Shown here: positions 1 to 5,911 of the stretch, piece after piece
How the letters are laid out: every line of letters begins with the position of its first letter
How positions within the stretch are numbered: position 1 is the stretch's first letter
Assembly: GCA_021160415.1 (NCBI GenBank)
Contig: JAGHCP010000062.1
Span: forward strand, 1-5,911
Direction: 5' to 3'
DNA: 5,911 nucleotides
From: Desulfurococcales archaeon
Lineage (GTDB): Archaea > Thermoproteota > Thermoprotei_A > Sulfolobales > NBVN01
The notes under the pieces: generated by a model
Seen by the model: the letters and a program-made list of their open reading frames with translations, nothing else
Database searches by the model: none
Told to the model about the DNA's origin: nothing
Program-made: the position numbers and the translations under genes

Positions 1-335
1 ACACCCCCCTCAAGTATCAGGCCGTTCTTCGCAGCAGCCTCCATGTAGTAGTAGGCACCCGGAATGAAGACGTCGCCCTTGCCTGATTTAAGCTGCGCTA
101 GGATCTCCCCGCTACCGCCGTAAACTACTTGAACCTCAATCCCGGTTTCGTTTTGGTAACTTGATATTAACTCATTCATAGGCTTCATGAGACCAGCGCC
201 TGAAAGAACCACTATCTCCACTATGTTCTTAGTAGGTGCGGAGTTGCTCGCAACGTTACTGTAGTAGAGGTAGATGCTTAGACCAATAACTACGGCAAGA
301 ACGACTACTAACCCTGCGAGGGTTGAGGCCTTCAT
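1..335 (-). CDS. ModA-like substrate-binding protein of an ABC importer (partial, N-terminal 111 residues)
   Basis: The reading frame opens with ATG at 335 and runs leftward off the window, so only about the first third of a usual 250-350 residue protein is present. Residues 6-25 are a strongly hydrophobic segment after a single Lys, a membrane anchor or signal peptide; there is no Cys for a lipobox. Residues 38-110 match the start of molybdate/tungstate-type binding proteins: a first beta strand and anion-binding turn (VVLSGAG, 42-48), a helix (LMKPMNELISSY), then VVYGGSGEILAQLKSGK (70-86) and GDVFIPGA (87-94). In this family such proteins capture an oxyanion outside the cell and deliver it to a ModBC-type permease/ATPase. 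Molybdate, tungstate or another anion cannot be told apart from this fragment, and no permease gene is in view. No other start codon lies between this ATG and the upstream in-frame stop at 369-371. It is divergent from the DUF89 gene. Confidence 0.85.
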   Translation of the reverse strand, partial: MKASTLAGLVVVLAVVIGLSIYLYYSNVASNSAPTKNIVEIVVLSGAGLMKPMNELISSYQNETGIEVQVVYGGSGEILAQLKSGKGDVFIPGAYYYMEAAAKNGLILEGG

Positions 336-347
336 CTTGCGTTGCCC

Positions 348-366
348 GTTATCAAATAACTGATAA
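348..366. promoter_or_regulatory. Nested inverted repeats, candidate operator of the substrate-binding protein gene
   Basis: Two overlapping perfect inverted repeats are visible: GTTAT-CAA-ATAAC (348-360) and TTATCA-AATAAC-TGATAA (349-366). They lie between the proposed TATA box (369-375) and the proposed transcript start (about 345) of the leftward gene, where a bound repressor would block initiation. A metal- or oxyanion-responsive regulator would fit the gene, but that is inference. AT-rich intergenic DNA can produce short repeats like this by chance. Confidence 0.35.
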
Positions 367-368
367 AA

Positions 369-383
369 CTATAAGGATTTTCC
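369..383 (-). promoter_or_regulatory. Archaeal promoter (BRE + TATA) of the substrate-binding protein gene
   Basis: On the minus strand GGAAAATC (383-376) is followed by CTTATAG (375-369), which resembles a B-recognition element plus TATA box. The box is centred about 37 bases ahead of the ATG at 335. With the usual archaeal spacing of about 25 bases to the transcript start, initiation would fall near 345-347 and leave a leader of about 10 bases. No Shine-Dalgarno sequence is seen in that leader. The assignment rests on sequence resemblance and spacing only. Confidence 0.5.
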
Positions 384-402
384 CCGTACTCAATACCTCT
401 AC

Positions 403-409
403 CTTAAAT
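403..409 (+). promoter_or_regulatory. TATA box of the DUF89 gene (leaderless)
   Basis: CTTAAAT is centred about 26-27 bases before the GTG at 433. That is the spacing expected when transcription starts at the start codon itself, so the mRNA is probably leaderless. No Shine-Dalgarno sequence precedes the GTG, which agrees. The upstream B-recognition element is weak. Confidence 0.5.
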
Positions 410-432
410 TACCTTCTCACCTAAATGGTTGG

Positions 433-1311
433 GTGCGCTACTTGAAGCTGAGGTTAGATTGCGTTGTCTGCATAGCTAAGCAGGCTCTTAAAGCAGCGAG
501 GCTTGCCTCAAATGATGAGGGGATTCAGGCGCGTGTGCTTAGGGAATCTCTCAGAAGGCTCTCAGAGATTGAGTGGGCTGGCACACCCCCACAACTCGTC
601 AGAGCCTCCGGAATATCTGACATAATACTGAGGATCACGGGGATCACGGATCCTTACAAGAGGCTTAAGGAGGAAAGTAACCGTGAGGCGCTATCCCTCC
701 TGCCAGAAATTGAGGAACTCCTTAACTTATCGGATGATAGGTTAAGAACGGCTGTGAAGTTGGCTATTGCAGGGAACATAATCGACTTCGCAGCTGTGGA
801 TAAGTACGACTTAAGGGAGACGATTAACCGGGTACTCACCCAAAACCCTAAGATAGACCACTACGAATCCCTGCGCAACGACCTGCTTCAAGCGGAAACT
901 GTGCTCTACTTCGCGGACAACGCGGGTGAGATAGTTTTCGATAAGGTCCTCCTCCAAGAAGCAATCAGGGTTAGAGGTGAGCCCTTCAAGAAGATAACAT
1001 TCGTTGTGAAGGGGGGACCGATAATAAATGACGCAACTATGGAGGACGCTATTCAGGTCGGGCTGAATGATCTCCCAAACATCGAGTTCCTGAAGGTCTC
1101 CAGCGGGAGGGAAGGGACAGGCCCTGAGAGAAACTCACCCGAGGTTCAGTCATGGATAAGGAACCACGACGTAGTCATATCTAAAGGTCAGGGCAACTAC
1201 GAGGATCTGAGCGAGCTGGACGGTATCTACTTTCTCCTCATGGTTAAGTGTCCGGTCGTGGCTGAGGACATAGGGGCTGAAGTCGGTGACATAATCATTC
1301 TGCGGAAATAA
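433..1311 (+). CDS. DUF89/ARMT1-like family protein, probable metal-dependent damage-control phosphatase
   Basis: This 292-residue protein is full length for the compact archaeal/bacterial DUF89 group. The N-terminus carries CxxC (C10, C13) in RLDCVVCIAKQAL, typical of this group, followed by a helical domain (about 14-150) with AGNIIDFA (113-120). The catalytic Rossmann-like half holds FADNAGEIVFD (160-170), VKGGPIINDAT (192-202) and SKGQGNYE (250-257). In characterised DUF89 proteins an Asp-Asn pair and a later Asp bind a divalent metal; by position these are D162, N163 and D200 here, with K251 and E257 as likely further active-site residues. Family members hydrolyse phosphate esters such as sugar phosphates and are thought to remove damaged metabolites. 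The real substrate cannot be read from sequence. The GTG at 433 is chosen for its distance to the TATA-like box at 403-409; TTG at 442 is the next in-frame option. The protein is soluble, has no signal peptide, and shares no evident pathway with its neighbours. Confidence 0.9.
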   Translation: MRYLKLRLDCVVCIAKQALKAARLASNDEGIQARVLRESLRRLSEIEWAGTPPQLVRASGISDIILRITGITDPYKRLKEESNREALSLLPEIEELLNLSDDRLRTAVKLAIAGNIIDFAAVDKYDLRETINRVLTQNPKIDHYESLRNDLLQAETVLYFADNAGEIVFDKVLLQEAIRVRGEPFKKITFVVKGGPIINDATMEDAIQVGLNDLPNIEFLKVSSGREGTGPERNSPEVQSWIRNHDVVISKGQGNYEDLSELDGIYFLLMVKCPVVAEDIGAEVGDIIILRK

Positions 1312-1339
1312 ATCAGGAGGTGGGGAAAACACCAGGGAT

Positions 1340-2266
1340 TTAGGGATTAACTACTGCTAGCCAGTGCCCGTATTTACTGTTCTTACCTCTCACTATGTCC
1401 TCGTACAGCTTCTGCAGCTTCTTCGTTACGTCACCAGGTACCCCATTACCGATTTTCAGGCCGTCCACCTCGACTATAGGGGTTATTTCAGCCGCCGTCC
1501 CCGTGAAGAAGGCCTCGTCAGCCGTTATTAGGTCACCCAGCGTTAAGTCCTTCTCGACCACCTCCACCCCTAACTCATTTCTAAGCAGCTCGATGACGGA
1601 GTTCCTAGTTATCCCTATCAGTATAGGCGCGTAGGTGGGTGGTGTGTATGCCACCCCGTCCTTAACTATGAATATGTTCTCGCCGGATCCCTCAGCTATG
1701 AAGCCCCTATGGTCGAGAACAACGGCCTCATCGAACCCTCTAGCCCTTGCTTGGAGCGAGGTCATGAATGAGAATACGTAGTGCCCCCCAGCCTTTGCCT
1801 GTGCAGGGGTCACGTCTTGAGGTTCCTTTCTCCATCCAGCAACTGTTACCTTAGCTCCTTCGTAGTACGCTTTCCCGAGGAACTTACCCCACTTCAGAAC
1901 CCCTACTGCCACATCTAACTCGGTCGTTGATGGAACGAGGGCCATCTCCTCCTTCCCGATGAACCCTATGGGTCGTATGTAGTAATCCGAGACACCGTTC
2001 GCCTTAACCGTCTGCACCACCGCCTCACACAGCTCGTCAACGGTGTAACGGAGCTTGAACCCGATAAGCTTCGCCGAGTGCTCGAAACGCTCCATGTGTT
2101 CCTTCAGCCTGAAGATCGCGACCGCTTTTCCGTCCGCGGTCGCGTAACCCCTAATACCCTCGAAGATTGACGTGCCGTAATGTAGGCTGTGAGTCATGAC
2201 GTGTATTTTCGCTTCATCCCACTTCACGAGCTTCCCGTTGAACCAGATGAGCTCACCCCAACTCAC
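1340..2266 (-). CDS. ilvE: Branched-chain amino acid aminotransferase (PLP fold type IV)
   Basis: A 308-residue protein, the normal length for IlvE. It transfers the amino group between glutamate/2-oxoglutarate and leucine, isoleucine or valine, the last step of their synthesis, in the cytoplasm. Visible motifs in order: LHYGTSIFEGIR (28-39); YYIRP with R98; catalytic PLP lysine K158 in QAKAGGHY; VVLDHR (182-187), matching the V/I-x-L-D-x-R motif of these enzymes; EGSGENIF (192-199), whose E192 should contact the PLP ring nitrogen; GITR (218-221); and TGTAAEITP (255-263), the phosphate-binding loop. These fit IlvE better than D-amino acid transaminase or aminodeoxychorismate lyase. Residues 101-112 (GFIGKEEMALVP) and 126-130 (WGKFL) depart from the usual motifs, so substrate range could differ. 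The start is GTG at 2266; no other start lies between it and the upstream in-frame stop at 2288-2290. It converges on the DUF89 gene and diverges from the exporter operon. Confidence 0.93.
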   Translation of the reverse strand: MSWGELIWFNGKLVKWDEAKIHVMTHSLHYGTSIFEGIRGYATADGKAVAIFRLKEHMERFEHSAKLIGFKLRYTVDELCEAVVQTVKANGVSDYYIRPIGFIGKEEMALVPSTTELDVAVGVLKWGKFLGKAYYEGAKVTVAGWRKEPQDVTPAQAKAGGHYVFSFMTSLQARARGFDEAVVLDHRGFIAEGSGENIFIVKDGVAYTPPTYAPILIGITRNSVIELLRNELGVEVVEKDLTLGDLITADEAFFTGTAAEITPIVEVDGLKIGNGVPGDVTKKLQKLYEDIVRGKNSKYGHWLAVVNP

Positions 2267-2304
2267 GTCCGGACACCGCGCGACGGTTTACGTGGGTGTG
2301 TAAG

Positions 2305-2317
2305 TTTAAAACGTTTT
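2305..2317 (-). promoter_or_regulatory. Archaeal promoter (BRE + TATA) of ilvE
   Basis: On the minus strand an A-rich stretch (CAAAACG, 2317-2311) precedes TTTAAA (2310-2305), a good TATA box. It lies about 41 bases before the GTG at 2266, which predicts a transcript start near 2281 and a leader of about 15 bases. That leader contains only a weak GGTG match to the 16S rRNA tail. TTTAAA is palindromic, but the A-rich flank points to leftward use. Confidence 0.5.
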
Positions 2318-2322
2318 GCTGT

Positions 2323-2339
2323 TCTCACCTCCCGTGAGA
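2323..2339. repeat. Perfect 6-bp inverted repeat between divergent promoters, candidate operator
   Basis: TCTCAC (2323-2328) and GTGAGA (2334-2339) are exact reverse complements around the 5-base spacer CTCCC. The repeat sits between the ilvE promoter (2305-2317) and the TATA-like sequence of the exporter operon (2341-2347). A regulator bound there could influence both genes. It could also form a small hairpin, but there is no T-tract to suggest a terminator. Function is inferred from position alone. Confidence 0.35.
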
Positions 2340-2340
2340 C

Positions 2341-2347
2341 TTAATTT
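2341..2347 (+). promoter_or_regulatory. Possible TATA box of the exporter operon
   Basis: TTAATTT is a weak TATA-like sequence on the plus strand. It is centred about 25 bases ahead of a TTG at 2369, so it could drive a leaderless message starting there. A second weak candidate, GTTAATTCC (2360-2368), would instead start transcripts near 2388-2390, just before the GGAGGT site for the GTG at 2405. The two alternatives cannot be separated from sequence. Confidence 0.3.
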
Positions 2348-2390
2348 GATTGTAACTACGTTAATTCCTTGGGCCTTAAGGGAGGTATAA

Positions 2391-2396
2391 GGAGGT
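2391..2396 (+). promoter_or_regulatory. Ribosome-binding site that decides the exporter subunit A start
   Basis: GGAGGT matches the archaeal 16S rRNA anti-Shine-Dalgarno sequence and lies 8 bases ahead of GTG at 2405. The frame stays open upstream to a TTG at 2369, which has no such site. A second, similar GGGAGGT occurs at 2380-2386 with no start codon at a suitable distance. This site is the main reason for preferring GTG 2405. Confidence 0.5.
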
Positions 2397-2404
2397 TCGT
2401 TGAG

Positions 2405-4153
2405 GTGAGCATTAAGGAGTACGGGAAGGGCGAAGTTCTTAGGAGGTTAATCAAGTACCTTCTTGCTAGGTGGAAGCTCCTAGTAGCGTCCACCGCTGCG
2501 GTTACGCTCTACGCATACACAGTTAGCGTAACACCAGTCCTGATAAGGTACGCGATAGACCGTGGGGTTTCTGCGGGGAACGTTCATGAAGCGCTTTATT
2601 ACGTCGGTCTCCTAGCCCTAGCCACCGCCGTCGGCGGCGTTACGTGGTACTTAACCAGGTACTCAACAGCGCTCCTCTCGCAGGACCTCGCACATGATTT
2701 GAGGGTCGCGGCTTTCCAATCCATACATAGGCAATCAATGGAGTTCTTTGACAGGGTTACTGCGGGGCAACTGATTTCCAGGATAACTAACGACACGAAC
2801 AGGCTTGCCAGGTCGCTTTCCTGGCAGGTCAGGAACTTAGTTAACCTATCATTCACCGCCGCGATGTCACTTTACTTCATGTTCACCATGAGCCCACACC
2901 TCTCATTCGTAGTGCTCCTATCGATGGCCCTCATGGCCGGGCTTAACAGCAAGTACGTCCTTATGATTAGGCCTCTGTACGACAGGATAAGGAATCAGTT
3001 AGGCGTCCTCGCATCGATAGTGACTAGCAACCTCAACGGCATAAAGACGGTTAAGGCGTTAGCGCTTGAAAGCCATGAAATCCAGAGATTCACTAAGGAG
3101 AACAACACATTCGCCGAACTCAACATCAAGGCCGCCAGGATAAGGGCGGTGTACGGGAACTTCTCGCAGCTCGTGCTCGGTGGGTCAATGGCGGCGGTTC
3201 TCTACTTCGGGGGCTTAGCAATACTTAACGGCGCCTTAAGCATAGGTGAGTTAACTGCATTCATCACCTACCTCTCCCTCCTGATGTGGCCCATGAGGGC
3301 TTTCGGATTCATGCTCAGCGCTTTCCAGAGGGCCCTTGCAGCAGCTAAGCGGGTGTTCGAAGTAATTGATGCTGTGCCGGAAGTGCGCAGTGAAGGCGGG
3401 GTTAAGCTGGACAGTGTTGAGGGTAAGCTCGAATTCAGGAATGTGGAGTTCGGCTACGTTGAAGGGAAGGAGGTGCTTAAGGGCATTTCATTTAAGGTTG
3501 AGCCAGGGATGAAGCTCTTCATCGCCGGACCTCCTGGGTCGGGGAAGTCGACGATACTTAAGCTTATTCTCAGATTCTACGATTTCAGGGAAGGGGAAAT
3601 ACTTCTCGACGGCATCGACGTGAGGAAGCTCGACCTTGAGCACCTACGTAAGGTTATAGCTTACGTCCCCCAGGAGCCCTTCATATTTTCAGGCACTATA
3701 AAGGAAAACATACTTTTCGGGAACCTGGAGGCAAGCATGGATGACGTTGTGAGGGCTGCCAAGATAGCTAAGATTCACAACTTCATAGAGTCCCTACCGG
3801 ATAAGTACGACACCCTAGTGGGTGAGAGAGGCATAACTCTTTCGGGAGGGCAGAGGCAGAGGATCGCCATAGCCAGGGCGTTGGTGAGGAACCCGAGGAT
3901 TATCCTCCTCGATGACCCGGTGTCTAACCTCGACTTCAGGACCGAGAGGGAACTGGTTGGAGATCTGAGGGACATGCTTGCAGGTAGGACTGCCCTAATA
4001 GTGAGTCAGAGGCCGTCCCTAACAGCTCTGGCCGACAACGTGATCGTGCTAGACTCAGGTGAGGTTGTTTGCGAAGGAAAGCACGAGGACCTCATGCGGA
4101 CATGCGACACCTACAGGAAGCTCTGGATCTTCGAGGGAGGTGAGGCGCTGTGA
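2405..4153 (+). CDS. Heterodimeric ABC exporter subunit A (fused membrane and ATPase domains, degenerate ATP site)
   Basis: A 582-residue half-transporter. The membrane domain has six hydrophobic helices at about 24-44, 62-83, 143-161, 165-185, 253-275 and 281-302. The ATPase domain then shows A-loop Y351, Walker A GPPGSGKST (375-383, K381), Q-loop Q423 in YVPQEPF, X-loop VGERG (472-476), a perfect LSGGQ signature (479-483), Walker B IILLDD (499-504) and D-loop SNLD. D504 replaces the catalytic Glu, and Q535 in VSQRPS replaces the switch His, so this subunit's own Walker site should hydrolyse ATP poorly or not at all. Such proteins pair with a second subunit to pump a drug, lipid or peptide outward; the cargo is unknown. 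GTG 2405 is chosen because GGAGGT sits 8 bases upstream and it gives a shorter N-terminal tail, nearer to what the family shows. An in-frame TTG at 2369 would add 12 residues. The gene overlaps the next by 4 bases. Confidence 0.92.
   Translation: MSIKEYGKGEVLRRLIKYLLARWKLLVASTAAVTLYAYTVSVTPVLIRYAIDRGVSAGNVHEALYYVGLLALATAVGGVTWYLTRYSTALLSQDLAHDLRVAAFQSIHRQSMEFFDRVTAGQLISRITNDTNRLARSLSWQVRNLVNLSFTAAMSLYFMFTMSPHLSFVVLLSMALMAGLNSKYVLMIRPLYDRIRNQLGVLASIVTSNLNGIKTVKALALESHEIQRFTKENNTFAELNIKAARIRAVYGNFSQLVLGGSMAAVLYFGGLAILNGALSIGELTAFITYLSLLMWPMRAFGFMLSAFQRALAAAKRVFEVIDAVPEVRSEGGVKLDSVEGKLEFRNVEFGYVEGKEVLKGISFKVEPGMKLFIAGPPGSGKSTILKLILRFYDFREGEILLDGIDVRKLDLEHLRKVIAYVPQEPFIFSGTIKENILFGNLEASMDDVVRAAKIAKIHNFIESLPDKYDTLVGERGITLSGGQRQRIAIARALVRNPRIILLDDPVSNLDFRTERELVGDLRDMLAGRTALIVSQRPSLTALADNVIVLDSGEVVCEGKHEDLMRTCDTYRKLWIFEGGEAL
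4136..4143 (+). promoter_or_regulatory. Ribosome-binding site for exporter subunit B
   Basis: GGAGGTGA is a full match to the complement of the archaeal 16S rRNA tail. It lies inside the last codons of subunit A, 6 bases before the GTG at 4150. It fixes the start of subunit B and, with the GTGA overlap at 4150-4153, implies coupled translation of the two subunits. Confidence 0.75.
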
Positions 4154-5911
4154 GCTCAGGAAGGCAGAAATTCCTGGGGGAGGGCGCCGGTGAGGGCTCT
4201 GCGTGGTCCTTACTGCTTAGGGTTGGTAGAGACCTCCTGAAGTATAAGGGCTTGCTCGCCTTGGTTGCTGCCTCCATAGCTGCGTACACGTTGACGACGC
4301 TCTACGCCCCGTACGTGCTCGGGGAGATAATCGACACCTACATAGTGGGTAGGGATGTTAGGGGGTTGGCCATGATGTGCGGTGTTTACCTGGCCCTACT
4401 CGTAGGTCAGTGGGCATCGATGACTGGAAATAGCTACACCATTCAGATGGTCGGGCAGTACTACCTTAGGGACTTAAGGAACGCCGTTTTCACTAAGTTG
4501 CAGAGACTGACGATGAAGTTCTTCAGTGAGAGGAGGATAGGTGACCTAGTGTCGGCAACAATTAATGACACATCAACGCTTAACGACGTCCTCATCTCAG
4601 GAATTCTCTCGGTTCTCGGGAACCTGATATCGCTTGTCGGTATTATCGCGATAATGATTTACCTTAGCCCAACCCTCACGGCTGTATCCCTCGCAACCCT
4701 CCCTGCGCTGGTCTTCATAGCCAGGTTCTTCGGGAGGAAGCTCAAGGAGGCGCACAGGGTTGCGAGGAGGAAAGTCGCTGAGTCAACGATGATTGTCGAG
4801 GAATCGATTTCAGGGGTTGAGGCGATAAAGGCTTTCGGCAGGGAGTACGACTTCATTAAGTCCTTCGCTGACGTGTCGAGCGAAACGTCTAAGGCGTACG
4901 TGAAGATAGCTAAGCTCATGGGGCTTTTCTGGCCGTCGATGGACTCAACAGTCACCTTATCCGTGATTATAGTCCTAGTGTTCGGGGCTTACCTTATCTC
5001 CGTGAACGCAGCCACGATAGGCTTGGTGGTGGCCTTTATTCAGTACGTGAACAGGTTAGGGAGACCTATAACTCAATTCATAAACATGTATGACTCCCTC
5101 CAAGCAGCGATAGCCGCGGCGGAAAGAATATACGCGGTTGTGGACTCTGAAGAGGAGGAGATTGGAGGGAGTAAAATAATACCCAACCCTAGAGGGGAGG
5201 TTCTCGTAAGGAATGTCACCTTCAGCTATATTCCCGGGAGGGAGGTCCTTAAGCACGTAAACCTCCACATAAAGGCAGGGGAAACAGTAGCCATAGTTGG
5301 TAAAACCGGGGCTGGGAAAACGACCCTCGCGAATCTCCTCATGAGGTTCTACGATCCTGACGAGGGGGAAATACTGCTGGATGGGATGAACATTAAGGAA
5401 CTTAAGCTGGACTTCCTGAGGAAGGTCATCAGCTACGTCCCTCAAGAAACATACCTCTTCCCAGGAACCGTCATGGATAACATAAGGCTCGGAGGGCCTG
5501 ACGCCTCGGATGAGGAGGTCATTGAGGTATGTAAGGAGCTCGGGATAGATTCCTTCATCGAGAGGCTTCCTAAGGGGTACTTAACGGACGCGGGTGAGAT
5601 GGGGAAGAAGCTCTCAACAGGTGAGAAGCAGTTAATAGCCATAGCGAGGGCAATGCTGAGGAATCCTGCACTCGTAATACTTGATGAGGCCCTCTCCAGC
5701 GTTGACCCCGGGACTGAGGGGATAGTGAGGAACGCCATGCGGAGGCTGATGAAGGGGAGGACGGGGATAATAATCGCGCATAGATTAACTACGGCTGCCG
5801 ATGCCGACAGGATTGTGGTGATTGATGCCGGAAGGATAGTCGAGGAAGGCACACATGAAGAGTTAATGAAGATGAAGGGGAAGTACTACGACCTATGGAT
5901 CTCAAGCGAGG
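4150..5911 (+). CDS. Heterodimeric ABC exporter subunit B (fused membrane and ATPase domains, catalytic Glu; 3' end outside window)
   Basis: 587 codons are visible and the frame is still open at the right edge; half-transporters usually run about 570-620 residues, so little is missing. Hydrophobic helices lie at about 34-56, 71-93, 151-172, 174-192, 258-284 and 288-312, followed by an acidic linker (EEEE, 334-337). The ATPase domain shows A-loop Y360, Walker A GKTGAGKTT (384-392, K390), Q-loop Q432, a signature altered to LSTGE (488-492), Walker B VILDE with catalytic E513, D-loop SSVD, and switch H544 in IAHRLTT. Subunit B thus supplies the Walker motifs, Glu and His missing from subunit A, while A supplies the intact LSGGQ. 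The X-loop region (AGEMG, about 481-485) also departs from the subunit A version. GTG 4150 overlaps the TGA of subunit A and has GGAGGTGA 6 bases upstream. The transported substrate is unknown; resemblance to TM287/288-type exporters is by motif pattern. Confidence 0.92.
   Translation, partial: MSSGRQKFLGEGAGEGSAWSLLLRVGRDLLKYKGLLALVAASIAAYTLTTLYAPYVLGEIIDTYIVGRDVRGLAMMCGVYLALLVGQWASMTGNSYTIQMVGQYYLRDLRNAVFTKLQRLTMKFFSERRIGDLVSATINDTSTLNDVLISGILSVLGNLISLVGIIAIMIYLSPTLTAVSLATLPALVFIARFFGRKLKEAHRVARRKVAESTMIVEESISGVEAIKAFGREYDFIKSFADVSSETSKAYVKIAKLMGLFWPSMDSTVTLSVIIVLVFGAYLISVNAATIGLVVAFIQYVNRLGRPITQFINMYDSLQAAIAAAERIYAVVDSEEEEIGGSKIIPNPRGEVLVRNVTFSYIPGREVLKHVNLHIKAGETVAIVGKTGAGKTTLANLLMRFYDPDEGEILLDGMNIKELKLDFLRKVISYVPQETYLFPGTVMDNIRLGGPDASDEEVIEVCKELGIDSFIERLPKGYLTDAGEMGKKLSTGEKQLIAIARAMLRNPALVILDEALSSVDPGTEGIVRNAMRRLMKGRTGIIIAHRLTTAADADRIVVIDAGRIVEEGTHEELMKMKGKYYDLWISSE

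Noticed and set aside
425..445. ATG at 425 just before the DUF89 gene
   Set aside because: It is in another frame and meets TGA after six codons; the GTG at 433 opens the real protein.
654..839. Open frame on the minus strand inside the DUF89 gene
   Set aside because: Low-complexity Ser/Leu-rich translation antisense to a well-conserved gene, with no promoter or ribosome site; a shadow frame.
1150..1332. Open frame on the minus strand over the end of the DUF89 gene
   Set aside because: It overlaps conserved codons antisense and has no family resemblance; a shadow of the real gene.
1312..1339. Possible terminator between the convergent DUF89 and ilvE genes
   Set aside because: Only a 4-bp stem (GGTG...CACC) and, on the minus strand, four T residues are present; too weak to call.
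1395..1634. Plus-strand open frame inside ilvE
   Set aside because: Ser/Thr/Pro-rich translation typical of the antisense frame of a real gene; no support of its own.
2305..2310. TTTAAA as a plus-strand TATA box for the exporter operon
   Set aside because: It is palindromic and could work both ways, but the A-rich recognition element lies on the minus-strand side and the plus-strand leader would be 35-70 bases long; leftward use for ilvE fits better.
2326..2334. Strong Shine-Dalgarno-like sequence on the minus strand (GGGAGGTGAG)
   Set aside because: No start codon follows at a usable distance, and it lies upstream of the ilvE TATA box, so it would not be in that message.
4659..4955. Minus-strand open frame inside exporter subunit B
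   Set aside because: It lies antisense to transmembrane and coupling regions of a clear ABC exporter frame; no independent evidence.
5056..5852. Two minus-strand open frames (5056-5445 and 5442-5852) inside subunit B
   Set aside because: They are antisense to the ATPase domain with its intact Walker motifs. The 4-base overlap between them looks operon-like but is coincidental; neither translation resembles a known family.

Overview
The window looks like a stretch of an archaeal chromosome, most likely a thermophilic Thermoproteota (crenarchaeal-type) lineage. This is inferred from TATA-like boxes about 26 bases ahead of genes, an apparently leaderless gene, GTG starts at four of the five genes, GGAGGTGA-type ribosome sites, and heavy use of AGG for arginine and ATA for isoleucine. 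No rRNA, tRNA, mobile element or CRISPR array is visible, and no gene-free stretch exceeds about 105 bases.

Layout. (1) 1-335, minus strand: the N-terminal third of a membrane-anchored, ModA-like substrate-binding protein of an ABC importer, cut by the window edge. (2) 336-432: a divergent promoter region with nested inverted repeats beside the importer promoter. (3) 433-1311, plus: a complete DUF89/ARMT1-like metal-dependent phosphatase. (4) 1340-2266, minus: a complete branched-chain amino acid aminotransferase (ilvE), convergent with the DUF89 gene across 28 bases. (5) 2267-2404: a second divergent promoter region, with a TATA box for ilvE, a short perfect inverted repeat, and two possible starts for the gene on its right. 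(6) 2405-5911, plus: two ABC exporter half-transporter genes joined by a 4-base GTGA overlap; the second runs off the right edge with nearly its whole length visible.

The best-supported functional story is the exporter pair. The first subunit keeps a perfect LSGGQ signature but has Asp for the Walker B catalytic Glu and Gln for the switch His. The second keeps the catalytic Glu and His but has LSTGE as its signature. The defects are complementary, so the two proteins should form a heterodimer with one hydrolytic and one degenerate ATP site, as in TM287/288-type exporters. The other genes are ordinary metabolic or transport genes with no evident shared pathway. I see no clearly new biological system here; the least explained elements are the two inverted repeats in the divergent promoters and an unusual segment in IlvE.
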